64,000 bases of DNA from Scleropages formosus (GCF_900964775.1 NC_041815.1:8583443-8647442), one strand, 5' to 3'; numbered from the stretch's first letter, positions 23,713-37,100 are shown. Made by a program: numbers and translations. The notes: generated from the letters alone by a model not told the origin.

Positions 23713-25045
23713 ATGTGTATCAAAAGCAGAATGTGGTGTGAATCTTCACTCCTGCTATAGTACCTGTGATTCAAGGTACTTACCCTGAACTGGTACAGGT
23801 AAGAATACCTGGCTGCATTAATGCAAAATTTCCCAACTTTGTAAGGGCCTTGGACAGAAGTTTCACATGAAAGGAATTGGTGATGATATAAGAACCTGCA
23901 GTACTTCCTATAAGAGCACAATACTGTGAAGTATGTTAATCCATGCATCAAAGAAATGGATTGCTTCTGGAAACCGGAGCAATAGATGGTACACGGTAAA
24001 GCAGACTCCATCCATGTTGCTCTGTTGCATCTCCGCACCACGGTACATGTATTCGTCACAAACAAAACCTTAGACATTGTACAAAATTTTGAATAGAACT
24101 CAAAGAGGATCACAGCACCAAAATCAGGAACACTGCCAGAGTAAGATGAAAAACCAATGGGAATTGCTTGACAAACAAATCACTGCAACTCAGAGCCAAG
24201 TCTTGAGACAACTGATGCAAAATGAGCTTGGTTACCTTCTCCATACCCTCTGGAATAGTGTACTGTCCCTCTAAGGAGTACTGCTCCAGGCATTCAGCAA
24301 TGTATTCCCATGTGTTTACTTTAACCAAAAAATGCATTGCAGCAGCATCACTTCCTTGGTTTTCTTTTTTAGCAAGGACTGCTGAAATTGTGAATTAGAA
24401 ATAAAGCCGTTTCTGAGTTATCTTTGGGGAACAAATTGTTTCACTATTATTAAACGGAATACTTTTTACACAAACACAATTTCAATGAACCAAACTTTTT
24501 ATTATTACATTTACACTAATTCTGTAAATATCTTCTTATGAACTAATTTCCATTCTATTACCAATTCGAAATATGACGCTATAACCCAAATACACTACAC
24601 TCCATACGATCACTGTTTAATATAGCACAGCACGTAACACACAGATCATTTGGATTTGAAAGTTCACCAAATTTTGAATTGTGAGAGGAAACCTATGCAA
24701 ACGCATGAAGAACACGTGTCACCCCAGGCGCTTAACTGCTGCACCACATACCAAAATGCCAGCAAGAACATGCAATGATCTTGTCTTTTACCGAACAAAT
24801 GGAAATGCTTATATATATATAACATATATTAGATGTAATGCCACTAATTATCTATGTGGTTCATAACACATTTGAATTAGTGGCAAAAGTGTGGATTATT
24901 TGAGAGGAATCAATGACAGTTACTTTTATTGAGCAATACATTTCCCAGACAACAATAATGAACATGAATCATCATATGGTGCAATTGACTGAACTGTGTC
25001 AGTTTTAAAAAAGCTTAACTGGCTTCTTCAGTGCTTCCAGTACAC
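23713..25045. other. Gene-free stretch with unassigned sequence
   Basis: A SINE C-like scrap (CAAGGTACTTACCCTGAACT) lies near 23775 and a V-SINE head scrap near 24675-24755 (minus). Minus-strand open frames at 23688-24113 and 24110-24337 are not recognisable and have no splice context. AT-rich. Confidence 0.45.
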
Positions 25046-25046
25046 A

Positions 25047-25254
25047 ACACACACATTGTCTGAAAACCACTTGACCCAAGCGGAGTCGCGGAGAGCTGGA
25101 GCCCAACCTGGCAACACAGGGCACAAGGCTGGAGGGGGAGGGGACACACCCAGGACGGGACTCAGTCCATCGCAAGGCACCCCAGCAGGACTCGAACCCC
25201 AGACCCACCAGAGAGCAAGACCTGGTGAAACCTGCTGAATCACCACGCCCCCCC
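25047..25254 (-). mobile_element. SINE family A
   Basis: CA run, TCTGAAAACCACTTGACCC, body and a head ending CACCACGCCCCCCC. Box B reads GGGTTCGAGTCC on the minus strand (GGACTCGAACCCC on plus). Same family as 695-886. Confidence 0.85.
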
Positions 25255-27200
25255 ATGCTTCAACTATCTGTACCCAAACAAATGAGATGACAGATGTCCC
25301 TTTTATCTCATGTGCAACAGAGCACCTTTAATGTATATACAGTTTCTCTTGAGCAAAGGAGAAGACTCACGATGTAATTTTATATACTACGATGGTAGAA
25401 GACTAAATAATGACTTATAGCCACTAATTGCAAGTACCCTACATGTAAACCATATTTTTGGTTCAACAGCAGTCTGCTTGATCTGTTGACGTTGAAAGTA
25501 GTTATTTTACATTCATTGTTTTTGAAGACACTTTTCTCCAAAGCAACGCACAACAGTGAAAACAAAAGTGCATTTCACCAACAGACGGAGAGATCCAGCC
25601 ATGATTCACATAGTAGTCAGTCTGCTGTCCGATTACTCCAAATTGGGTCATACATATTTAAAGAATGTACATAGAATCATTTCACTAGCTGTTATTCCTT
25701 CTTATGGAAAATCTACAAAACTCACTTTTGGTGCATGAAGCCATAGTAGTAATAGTTTGGTACTAAACCTTAATAAACAGCGTACACTTTAATAGTACAA
25801 ACTAGCCCATGTATTTTCCTATTGTGGGATAAAGGAGCAGGAATATCATCTCTGGTGCCTCACAGCTCTTGGGCTGTGGGTTCAACCCGACCAGTTTGTG
25901 TGTTTGTATGATCTCCAGGTTTCATCTGGGTTTCCTCCAGGTTTGTGAAGCTGCCTTGCTACACAGGACAAAAAAAAAAAAAAAAAAAAAGCTATTTCCT
26001 TCGTGCTTTCGTTTGAGCTGTTGGGGAGGGGGGGAAGTTTCACAAAGCCATCTTCTCCTAAAGTCCTAAAACAGGTTTCAGGTGAATGTCACTAAATTGC
26101 TCTTTGGAGAGTGTGTGTTACATTGAACAGGTGTACAAATGAGTGACTGATTATAGGCAGTTTACCATATCCAGCATTGTACATTACCTCTGAAAAACAG
26201 CTAAATACTACTTAATATTAACAGAGGAATAAATGTTGAACTTCGCAGGCATTTTCTTTTGTTTATTTAAAGTGTTACTTAAAAGTATGTGACCCTATAG
26301 GCATGTTCATTCTTGTACAGAATATTAGACATAAAGGGCTATGATTTACACACCCGATTCTACTTTGTTTAACCAATGCAACTTGTGCTTCACTTATTGC
26401 TGCACATGCACTTCTGTGTTTCTACTACAGACCATTTCCTCTAAAGCAACATATGGAATTGGTCATTACATACCCATTATGTTAGAGAAAGACTGCTTGT
26501 CATTAACTAACAATTTTGTGGTAAAACTAAGGGACACATGGGGTTACCATACTTTCAACCAGCAGCGTACATCATCTTAGAACTCCATAACTCCACAAGC
26601 TCACAACACATTGAGAGTTGACACACTTTATTTTAAAACAGCAGCTGCATGTCACAAGCAGCCAGTTTAAATATATAATTATTAAAACACACAAGTGTGT
26701 GGCCTCTGTCTAAATGTGTGATATAAAATACTATATATATATACTTATATATATATATATATATATATATTAGACTATGTACCTCTTATTTGAACACAGT
26801 GAATGACATTGCTGTACAAGTTCCCTGCAGAGACAGCTTAGCTGTTTGACCCCAACCCATCAAAAAACAGCATTTAACCCCCATCTACTCCATCTGTATA
26901 CTGTAACTATATAAATCATTTTCTTTTACAAGAAAAATCCTCAAAAATCAATCTACTGCAAATGTAACACCCATTGCAAACTGTCTGCTTTCAATTAGTA
27001 CTGCAATGTAAACCTTTAATAATTTGTTTTAAGAGGTTGAGGAAGACAAATTAAATTAATTATAAAACTGACAATAAATAAGATACATAGTTTTGATTTG
27101 AATAAAATTTTATCCAAGTGTAATTCAGGTCTTCACAAAGGGTCAATAATTTACAAAAGACAGACATACACTGGTTATTGATGGACAACCTCTATTACCA
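25255..27200. other. Gene-free AT-rich stretch including the med13 3' flank
   Basis: Holds a V-SINE head fragment at about 25840-25960 followed by a poly-A run, an (AT)n run at about 26745-26770, and AATAAA signals on the minus strand (for example near 26630) that could end med13. No coding frame recognised. Confidence 0.5.
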
Positions 27201-27368
27201 TGGTGACCACCATAGCAGATGACAGTTCATCCTAGGAAATCTACCGCAGACACCTACAGGACACTATGGGCTGCCCCTGCACAAGGATATTGCACAGTCT
27301 TGCTCGGTCATCATTTCTCAGGTAAAATCCCTTTGGATCCCACCCAGCAGGTCGGCCAGCTCCACAGG

Positions 27369-30258
27369 TCACAACATATTCATGATGAAGTTATACAAGC
27401 GTGTCAGCACCACAAAGTGCACAGGCAGGCATGACTGCCTATCCTGTGTGCCAGGGTCACAGGTCAGCCAGGAGAGGGCATTGTACTGCTCCAGTACGAA
27501 CCTGCGGGGGGAGAAGAGGAATGGCCATCACTGTAGCCCGCCTGATGTTTCAGCCAGCAACCCTCAAATGATTCGCATCAAATGGGTACATTACTGCGGA
27601 ACAAAGAAAAGTACCTCAGCACATCCGACGTGTGGCTGGAGTCCAGCGGGTGTGAGTGTTTGCTGTGCAAGAACTCATCAGATTGAGTGGACGACACATG
27701 GAGGTGGAGGGAGGCCTGAAAAGGTGATGCAACTCAATAAGACGGTCACACCCAATGGTTCACTGTCACGTGCCAGTAAGTAAACACACGTTGTAGCGCA
27801 TGGCTTTAAGTTAAGCCTGAAGTTTGACACAAGTTACCTTCAGGAAAAGGGGACATTGGTGTTGTGCTGTGGACAGGTGGACCAGAACCAGTTGGGTAGT
27901 GGACCAGTCTTGGCAGTGGAAACAAAGTAGCCAAGAGCCATGGGCTGCTGGAGAATGGTCAGGGTTTCATCATGGGACTCCATCCGATCCATACACTGTC
28001 CCTTGAACAAGAGTTGGGAGTTAATAAAAATTAAAGAAATTTCACTGACTGCAAGCATCAAGTGACAATATTAACCACTTGAATAGATGAGAAGAATAAA
28101 ATAATTTGCTGGGGACTACCTACAACACTTAACAGTGGTCGGATAGTTAAGGAAATTGTAGCATTTACGGTGCAGCATGTGACAGTATGGTTGTAAACAT
28201 AGTGGTCAAGGACGTGTTACAAGCTTGAAGGACCCAGGTTTGAATTACCATGTGTGCTTTGGTGCCCTTCAAAGGTTTCACACTAAGGTTAATAGCAACA
28301 AATTTGTTTGTGGCTTTTTTTTGCAAAAATGGTCAAAGCTACTGGGGTAAGTTATAAAGTACAGATGCTCTTCTACTTACGATGGTTCAACTTACAATTT
28401 TTCAAAGTTACGATAGCGATACGCATTTGGTATATATGGGTTTATCGGGACATAGCCCAATCATTAATCAAGGAGCATCTGTATACACAATATAAAAATT
28501 GTCAAATGCAAATTGATACAACTTTGACATGCATTTACTCTGACATACATGAGTAAAAATATCCAATAGATGGGTTATTTAAAAAAAAAAAAAAAAAAAC
28601 AATTGTACCTAGCTTATTGTACAAAACTAACATTACAAGCAGCCTGAAAAGGTGTCAGCTTAATTTCAAACTTACAATGCTTACCACCTTGAATCTTGCA
28701 TATCTGTTCAATACATTTTGTGAAAATCATACATTTACAACTGATCAGTCTTACTGAAGAAAAACCCTGATGTACAGTTTTTGGCAAAATATTTCAGTGG
28801 AAAGCTAATATTTAGTTTGAGAGTATACGGAATTTAGAGGGCTATGATTTTTCCTACAGTAACTGAGGTAAATATTTTGCTCAAGGATTCTGTGTCAAGT
28901 TACAAAGTCCATGACCTTGATCAGTGTGCAGCCAGCTACCTTTACAATTTCAGCATTCATTCATCTCAGCTGGCCATTATTTTTCTTATTTAGAACATGG
29001 ACAGGAAGAAGACTACCTTGTTCCCATCACCTCCATGGTGGTAGTGGGACCCAGGACTGTGAACAGGAGAAGTTGTGGGGAGTTTGGAAGGTTGTTAATG
29101 ATGTCAGGATCAACCAGGTTCTCTTGATCCAGCAAGTCGAGGATCCCCATTGCATCCGACCCATCTAGAGAGAGAGAGAGAGAACCAATGCGCACATAAA
29201 TGAAATGCAATCAAACAGTTTTAAATCACGAATCTTTCACATTATTATAAATCAATTTAAACATTCATTTAAACATAAGGAGCAAAATGTGAACTGATTT
29301 TACACATTTAGTCAAAGCAACTGATACTGTCCAGTGGCAAAACAAAAGCATCGGATGCTCTAGACTTACCATTGATGGGTTTAAAACTGATTTCCTCTGT
29401 ATTGTAGTTGGAGCTGTTGACCTGGACAACAGCGGAGGTGGGGAACACTAGGATGTGTGTGCAAGATGTGTCCTGAGGTGTGTGTAGCTGGGATGTCTGC
29501 ATGTTTAGTGTAGTGCTTCGGCCAAACACAGAGCCTGTGGACACCGAATCTGTCGAGCATAAAAACACATTAATCCTGTGGCGAGTGGATTAAAACAGGT
29601 CACCTCACTTAAAGAATGAAATAGAGCTTAACACACAGCTTTGAGTGCTGGCCATCATTTGAAGAGATACATTTTTGCCCTCAGCAGGACAGCACTTTAA
29701 GAAAAAGATTTAGTACCTGGCATGATCATGAAGGAACCCTGAGGCTCCATGGCCACAAGGCAAGCACTAAGGATGCTGGGAGTGTCGGCAGCTGAGATGC
29801 CACACATCCTACACATTTCCTTCAAACGGCGGCTCAGAGACTGCAGATTCCTCCTGCTTAGCAAAATACTCCAGTCTAAGAAGGAGGAGGAAGAGCAAGC
29901 AGTGTTTACAGCCAACAGAAAGGACAATCGCTGTACAGCAGACTATTTAAAATTTAAACAAAGCTGGTCACATATCCATATCAGAACAAATGACATTCTT
30001 CACCCCGTAGTTCGCCATGGCCGATCCTTCCCAGACGACCAATCACTAACCCTCCATGGCAGTGATGTCATCTGCATGAGTTCCAGACCCATTCCACAGC
30101 CTCTGGAGGCCCAACCTTCTGGCAGAGCCTTCTTTCTTCTTGCTCTGCAGGGAGCACAGCTACCGTAAGCACAGAAAAGGCTAGAAGCAGTAAAAGAGTG
30201 ACACATGCAGTGGACTGGGACAGACCTACCTGTTGGGAACATCTATGTGATGATGCAG
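27369..30258 (-). CDS. med13: MED13, C-terminal exons only (Mediator kinase-module subunit)
   Basis: Mediator CDK8-module subunit 13 is a nuclear protein of over 2100 residues; only its last exons are here, cut by the 100-N gap. Minus-strand exons: partial 30230-30258, then 30004-30144, 29717-29875, 29370-29549, 29017-29164, 27838-28001, 27615-27715, 27369-27501. Recognisable strings are [71 protein letters not shown] and the end [14 protein letters not shown]...NFIMNML-stop. [10 protein letters not shown] and [12 protein letters not shown] favour MED13 over MED13L. Several exons need single-base corrections to stay in frame: near 29077-29080 (G run on plus), near 27858, and around 30047 and 30083-30096. 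These look like homopolymer sequencing errors, though a decaying gene cannot be excluded from sequence alone. The N-terminal part does not reappear right of the gap. Confidence 0.9.
28362..28481. mobile_element. Small MITE-like element with TA target duplication
   Basis: A 120-bp unit bounded by inverted CAGATGCTC (28362) and GAGCATCTG (ending 28481), with TA at each side (28360-28361, 28482-28483), as for Tc1/mariner-Tigger elements. The interior carries ACTTACGATGGTTCAACTTA. It has no coding capacity. It lies in the med13 intron between 28001 and 29017. Confidence 0.7.
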
Positions 30259-30358
30259 NNNNNNNNNNNNNNNNNNNNNNNNNNNNNNNNNNNNNNNNNN
30301 NNNNNNNNNNNNNNNNNNNNNNNNNNNNNNNNNNNNNNNNNNNNNNNNNNNNNNNNNN
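30259..30358. other. 100-N scaffold gap
   Basis: Exactly 100 N, the usual placeholder for a gap of unknown size. It falls inside a med13 exon on the left; on the right the sequence is SINE-like, then map6 upstream region. The two sides are separate contigs whose order and distance are only inferred. Confidence 0.99.
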
Positions 30359-30475
30359 CACGTACTGCGGTGTTTGCGACAACTGTCTAATCCGAAGGCC
30401 ACGGATTCGAATCCCTCTTCCTGGGGTTGTACCCTTGAGCTAGGCGCTCGCCCTCGGTTCAGACAGTAAAAATAA
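30359..30475 (+). mobile_element. SINE family C fragment at the contig edge
   Basis: CGGATTCGAATCCCTC (box B) followed by GTTGTACCCTTGAGCTAGGC, as in family C copies at 34866 and 40947. Its 5' end may be lost in the gap. Confidence 0.6.
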
Positions 30476-30689
30476 CTTACGGGACGAGTAACTGTGAGCT
30501 TGACGCCGGTCGCTCGCGGACAAACAAACTCAGACGGCAGCGACCATATAATTATATAGTATAGAGAGAAACGATCGCGGAGGATTTTTTTCGTTTGCTT
30601 CTCCTACGAGGTCGAGGACACGCGTGATTCTCAGTCACATATCAGATATCTGAGTGTAAATGGAACTGTACTTTGGTGTTCACGTTGGG

Positions 30690-31192
30690 ATTGGCCTTTT
30701 TTTGGTCCGCGCCCGGCAGGGAAGAGTTAATGACTGCGCGTCCCGCCCTCGGCGCTCCCGAGGTGCTGATGCAGGCGGAGGCAGGTGGTGGTGCTCGGAT
30801 GCGGGGCATCTTCTCCGTCCGGGTGCGGTCGGGCTGCGGATCGTCTGTCCTTCACTTCTTTTAAAGCAGCGCGAAGAAACTTCGCCGGCCGCCAATTCTT
30901 GCGCGACGTTACTCCGCGTCGCCACTTTGAGTCTCCGCGCGGGCGGCCGCTCGTTCGCACGCGCTCCTCCCTCCACCAAGCCCCCCCTCCACCCCCTCGC
31001 CCTCAAGGGCAGGTATTTCTGAGGGCCGCTTTGTCTGAGCAAAGCTCTGATTCCGCGGCTGAAACGATTCACCCGAGTGTGTTCGCAGTTCGCACGCGCT
31101 TCGCACCCGTGCGCTCTATCCGCGGTTTCCGCGTTATCCGCGTCGCAGACGGCTACTCACTGCAGGGCAGGCGCTTCTGCTTCTCGGCCGCC
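30690..31192 (+). promoter_or_regulatory. map6: CpG-rich promoter and 5' leader of map6
   Basis: Very GC/CpG-rich run of about 500 bases directly upstream of the map6 start codon, in contrast with AT-rich surroundings. The map6 frame stays open upstream to 30785 but nothing there resembles MAP6, so it is read as 5' untranslated leader. I cannot fix a start site. Confidence 0.6.
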
Positions 31193-34100
31193 ATGGCGTG
31201 GCCCTGCATCACCAGGGCTTGCTGCATTAACCGCTTCTGGACTGAGCTGGACAAAGCGGACATCGCCGTGCCGCTCGTCTTCACCAAGTACTCGGACGCG
31301 ACGGACGAGCCGCACTTCCATGTGCAGCCGCGCTCCAAGCAGGCGCCCCCCCAGGGCCGTGTCGCCATAGAAACGCAGCCCACCCAGGGCGTCTCCAGGG
31401 CCGCGGGCGCCGAGGGCTCCACCGCCTCCGTGATGCGCCAGGACTTCAGGGCGTGGAAGGTGCGGCCGGAGCGAAGCTGCAAACCCAAGAACGAGTACCA
31501 GCCTTCGGAGATCCCGTTCAACAACGAGACGCAGTACCAGAAGGACTTCAAGCCGTGGCCGATCCCCAAGAAACGGGACCACCCGTGGATCCCGAAGCCG
31601 AGCCTGAGCGCCCGGTCCTGGCGCGCCCCCCCCGCAGAAGATGAGAGCGGGCTGGAGAAGAGCGAGACTGCCGACAAGGTGCAGGAGAAGGAGATGAAGC
31701 AGCAGGCGAGGAAGCAGGAGAAGAAGGAGAGGGGGCGGAGAGGCTGAGCGGCAGGGCGGATGCTGCTGTGGAGGGCAGAGGAAGGGCGGCAGTGGATGCG
31801 CTCAACAGGCAGATCAAGGAGGAGCTCGGCACCGGCAGCTCCTACAGGTAGGCAGGCCTCCTCAGCATCCTTCTCGCATTCTCAAGTCAGCGAAGACCGC
31901 AGGTGATCACACAGACAGAGTGCCTCCAGAATGTTCTTGGGTCCTCCTCCTTGAAAGCGGTGTGTCCACAATCACTGCGATCGAGTCCATCCTCCCGGTT
32001 GCTGGTGGTCCTCTTCTTCTTTCCCTCCAGCTATTCCAAGCGGTGCCATCTTTCCGAAAGAACCCAGTCTCTGCGCAATTTGTAAAGCATGACAAGCTCA
32101 GTCTTACCATTAGTGCGGCCGATGAGAGTTCTGCCTTGATTTGATCCGACATCCATCTGTTGGGTTTCCTGACTGGCAGCGATGCCCTTAAACATCTAAT
32201 CCAGCAACACAATTTAAAGGAATCTACCGTATGTGCGTCCCATCCTGATTTTTCAGTCTACAGCTTTCCCATGTTTTCTTCCATTACGTTTATTCATTTA
32301 GCTGACACTTTTCTCCAAGCAACTTACAATGTTAAGGTTACAATTATTAACCCATTTATACAGCTGGGTCATTTTACTGGAGCAATTGAGGGTAAATACC
32401 TTGCTCAAGAGTACTGCAGTCAGAGGTAAGGATTGAACCTGCAGCCTTTGGGTCCAAGGCCAGTAGCTCCAACCATTACATTCCCAGCTGTCCTACTAGC
32501 AGGTGTTTTCTCCCTCTCTAGTGAGGATGTGGTTGCATTTAATGTCATTTTCATTTCTACGACTGGTTGTCAATACCTGATCTTTTTAAATGATCCCATC
32601 CTTATATCAGATTTCACTATGGAAAATCTCTAAATTGTCCTTGTCCACTAAACTGAAAGTATAACCATACCAGCAGTGGGGTAACGTGACTTGTTTGGTA
32701 TAACATGACTTGCATTGTAACTAAATGCAAGGTGAGAAGCAGTATGAATACACACACACACACACATTTTCAGAACCGCTTGTCCCATACGGGGCCACGG
32801 GGAACCGGAGCCTACCCGGCAACACAGGGCGTAAGGCCGGAGGGGGAGAGGACACACCCAGGACGGGACGCCAGTCCGTCGCAAGGTACCCCAAGCGGGA
32901 CTCGAACCCCAGACCCACCAGACAGCAGGACTGCGGCCCAACCCACTGCACCACCGCACCCCCGCAGTATGAATATTCAAAACTAATTATTTCAAAAAAA
33001 CATCGCCATGGGAAGGCTTTTTGCCTGGTTAATGTCAGTGAAAGTTCTGTCACACATCCATAACTGATCCATTCATTTTCAGTAATTGCTTTTTGGAACC
33101 CATCCCAGAAGGAACAGGGTATAAGTCATGGTGCACCTTCAACAGATCACCGGGGTATACTGCAGACCACCCACACGGACAGATCCACTCACACACACTG
33201 AGGACAATTTAGAGTCACCAACTCAGCTTTACAGCATATTCTTGTAATGTGTGGTGAACCCAAAGTGCTGAGAGGAAACCCGGGCCAACAGATGTAATGT
33301 AAGAAGAAAACACAAGACAGCAAACCTCAGAGGTGCAACATGAAAGTAGGATGCGTCACACCACCATGCCCACACACACAGTCTGAAACCGCTTGTCCCG
33401 AGCAGGGTTGCGGCAAACTGGAGCCTAACCCAGCAGCACGGTGTAAGGCTGGAGGGGGCAGGGACACACCCAGGACAGGACACCAGTCTGTTGCAAGCAC
33501 CCCCAGCAGAACTTGAACCCCAGACCCACCAGAGAGCAGGCACAGGCCAAACCTGCTGTGCCACCACACCCCCGTACCACCCTGCCCTTCTGTCGATATT
33601 TCACTATCACTTTTTACATAAAGTCTTACTCTGTTTATCTTTTGTGTTTTCCAGGAACAGGATTTGGTAAGAAAACAAAATAATTCAAGTCATATCCAGA
33701 TGATAAAAGTATCGCTGGGTAATGGAAACACATAACTTCAGCTGCTCCCTGCTGTCTCACACATTTTTGTTTGTTACTGATGTGACCTTGTAAATGAAGA
33801 AATGAGAAACTCCAGCAGAACGATCACCACGGCCTTTTTGTTGTGTTCCATTGTTTTATTGCGCCCGTTTGCACCCGAGGAGCAGGCCGAGAACGAGGCC
33901 TCCCTTTGCATATCAGCTCCGGAGCGGTTCAAAGTAATTAAAAAATTAGTCTGGAGTGGTTGACCAAGGTAAATCAAGCACCATAACAAAGTTCATAATA
34001 AAGGTTGAGTGCGCAGTTTGTTTTTTGCTATCTGTTGTGGAGTTTGTGTGGTTCCTGGGCCCCTCCTGCTCTGATCAGTGTATTTTAGGTGAGTCTGTGA

Positions 34101-37100
34101 CTCAGTTTTAGCCATGGGATGCTTGGGGCATAGTGCTCTATAACAAAATGCACCCCCATCCAGATGTGCGCAGCCTTTTTTCTGGGATTGGCTCCACATC
34201 ACCTAAATACCCTTTGGTTGCATGTGACAACTTCCTGCTGTCATCTGCAGCTAATTTGGTTTGTATTACTGCAAGGAGTAACTCATTTGGTGACTGTCGC
34301 TGGACTGAGTTAAAAACGTTGGACACTGACCTCTTTGTCCCATCTGTTATGATGGTGGTCATGATAGATTTCGGATGGCTTTGGTCATATATGTGTTTTA
34401 AGCCCTCGTCCATCGTTTTACACTACGTGCTCTGTCTGCAGTGCGTGTATTTATCCAAAGAATGTATATGAAGTTAAATTTTAAAAAATAGTTTAATTTT
34501 TTTTAAATACTTAAAATATGTTAAATACTTTAAAACCTGTTGGATAAAGTTTTGTTTTGTGAGGTTTTACAAAACATAACCTGTTGAATGTGGAGCAACA
34601 TTAAGTATTATTCAGCTTTTATTCACTGGCATTCAGTGACAAAAGTGACTGAAAAGTCACGAACAATCGACGTCCCGTGCCAGAGTGCCAAATGTGTTTG
34701 TAAGGTGAGAGAAGAACGTAAACACAATTTAGTTTGGAACTGCTGTCTCTGGAAAGGAACTTAAAAACTATAAACCAGCCTTTAACCTTTAACGTGTCTG
34801 ATATTAAGAGCACAAATTTTAATGTGTAAAACAGATGAAAGCAGTGTTTCAGGCAAAAGTTTAGAGGCAGTTGGTTGTGTTGTAGTTAGAGCTGTTCCCT
34901 TCAATCCTGAAGGTTGCAAGTTTGAATCCTCTGTCCATCTGTAATACCCTAGAGTGACATGCTTACTCAAAATTACACGGTTGTATGAAAAGGTGGTTTG
35001 TTTAACATTGTAAGTCACTTTGGAGGAAAGCTTTACATTTATTCATTTAGCTGACGCTTTTCTCCAAAGCGACTTACAATGTTAAGGTTACAATTATTTA
35101 CGCATGAAAGCATTGTCTATTAATGTGCAAAAATGAGGTTACATTACCTCTCTGTTCTGTAGCAGAGTGCATGTCAGCTTTGATGGTATGTTATTTAATG
35201 TAACACCAGTAAGGTCATTTTCTTATAGTTTTTTTGTAATTTTAGTGACCAGATGATGTATGCTGTTATTTATAGGACTGTTTCATCAGTAGTTGCTAAA
35301 TTTATCTATCAGTTAATGAGAATAAACTGCATCATAATTAAAAAATAAGTAGATCGAGACCCTGAGATTTACAACTTTTTCATAATTCCTAACTTTTATC
35401 TGGATCAGACTTCCGCATAGCTATAACTGCCAAAACAGAATGATGGCATAATTTTTTTCAAAGTGACTTAAAACTTAGTGTCACAAAGAAAATAGTTAAT
35501 GGAGAGCTAGAGTTAGGTTTTTAGTGACTTCCTTGGGATGGCATGGTAGTACAGCGAGTAGTGCTGCTGTCTCATGGCCCCTGGGTGGTATGAGAGGTTG
35601 TGGGTTTGATCCCTGTTGAGTCTGTGTGGAATTTATATGTTCTCCCTATGTCTGTATGTGTTCCCTCTGGGTACTCTGGTTTTATCCCATACTTCAAAGG
35701 CATGCTGTTCAGGTTCCCCCATAGTGTGTGAGTGGCAGAGAGAGTGTGTTCCAGTGATGTATGGACGAGTGACCCATTGTAAGTAGTGTATTTAGGGTAA
35801 GTCACCTTGGTGAATATGGTGTGTGGGCTGATAACACTACACAGAGTTCATTGGAAGTTGCTTTGGAGAAAAGTGTCTAATAAATAAATGCTTTTCTTAA
35901 TCCGTGATGAGTTTTAAGGCTTTGAGTTATTTCACTTTTCAATGAAATTATATTAACGCTTTTGTGAAATGTGGATCTGTTATGTTAAAACATGAGTTTG
36001 GAAGCATTACATGAAAACAAAATGGGAAGTCAAAGTGATATCAGGTCTGAGCATTATAAAGGTGTATGTATTTACGGTATTCTGCATTTGTGCAGAGGGG
36101 GCACGGTGATGTGGTGGGTTGGACTGGGTCCTGCTCTCCAGTGGGTCTGGGGTTCAAGGCCCGCTTGAGGTGCCTTGCGATAGACTGGTCCCCTCCCCTT
36201 CCAGCCTTACGCCCTGTGTTGCTGGGTTAGGCTCCGGCTCCCCACGACCCCATATGGGACAAGCGGTTCAGACTGTGTGTGTGTGTGTGTGTGTGTGCGT
36301 GTGTGCGTGTGCGCGTGTGCATTTGTGCAGATATTCTGAAAAATGATATTCACCAAGATTATCAGATGAATGTGCTAAAATAATAATTGTAAAATATCAT
36401 CTTCTTACAGCTTTCATTCTGAATTCCATGTAAATATATAATGTTTTTACTGCACTCCAACTTGGGTCTCTCTGAAGTGTATCGATACAGTCCCTGAATG
36501 CAGGATTGTCGTGATGCCAGGTATGATGCACGCTGGCACGCCTTAGTTGTGTTCGACACTGCGGAACTGGTACTCTGCTGGAGACCACACTGACAGTATA
36601 TTCAGTATGTTCTAGGTACTCAGTGTTTCCAGGCTCTCCTGGGCTCCACTGCAAGCTCTCTGTGGAGGTGCTATGTGTTCTTGTTTTGCCTCATTATTCT
36701 TCCAACATTATTCCTTTTTTCAGGAATGAATTCAAAGCATACATGGATGTGAAGCCTGTGAAGCCCATTCGAGCCAGGTCACAATACAACCCCCCGGTGG
36801 AGGAGAAATCTAGCCTCGAGACCAGCTATAGCGCCACCTTCAGGGGCGAGCAGAGCCGGCACCTATCGGCCGACAACAAACTCCAAGAGCATCGAAGGAT
36901 ACGAAGCCTCTACAGTGAACCTGGCAGGGAACTCAGCAAAGTAAGAGCCTTGTTTGTTGTCACATCCTCAGAGCCAGGCCTTGTTAACTCAGCATGAGAG
37001 GCACATACCATTTCCACAGAACATCCATGAATTACAGGTGTATAGTACCTTCTCAAGCCAGTTGAAAAAACACTGCTGCCATCATGTTGCCCGTTGAGTA

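Noticed and set aside
23688-24337. Minus-strand frames of 141 and 75 codons, considered as a transposase or a gene
   Set aside because: No motif or catalytic residues I could match, and no supporting repeats or splice sites.
30785-31192. N-terminal extension of map6 in the GC-rich leader
   Set aside because: Open only because GC-rich DNA has few stops; MAP6 starts at the conserved MAWPC with a strong start context.
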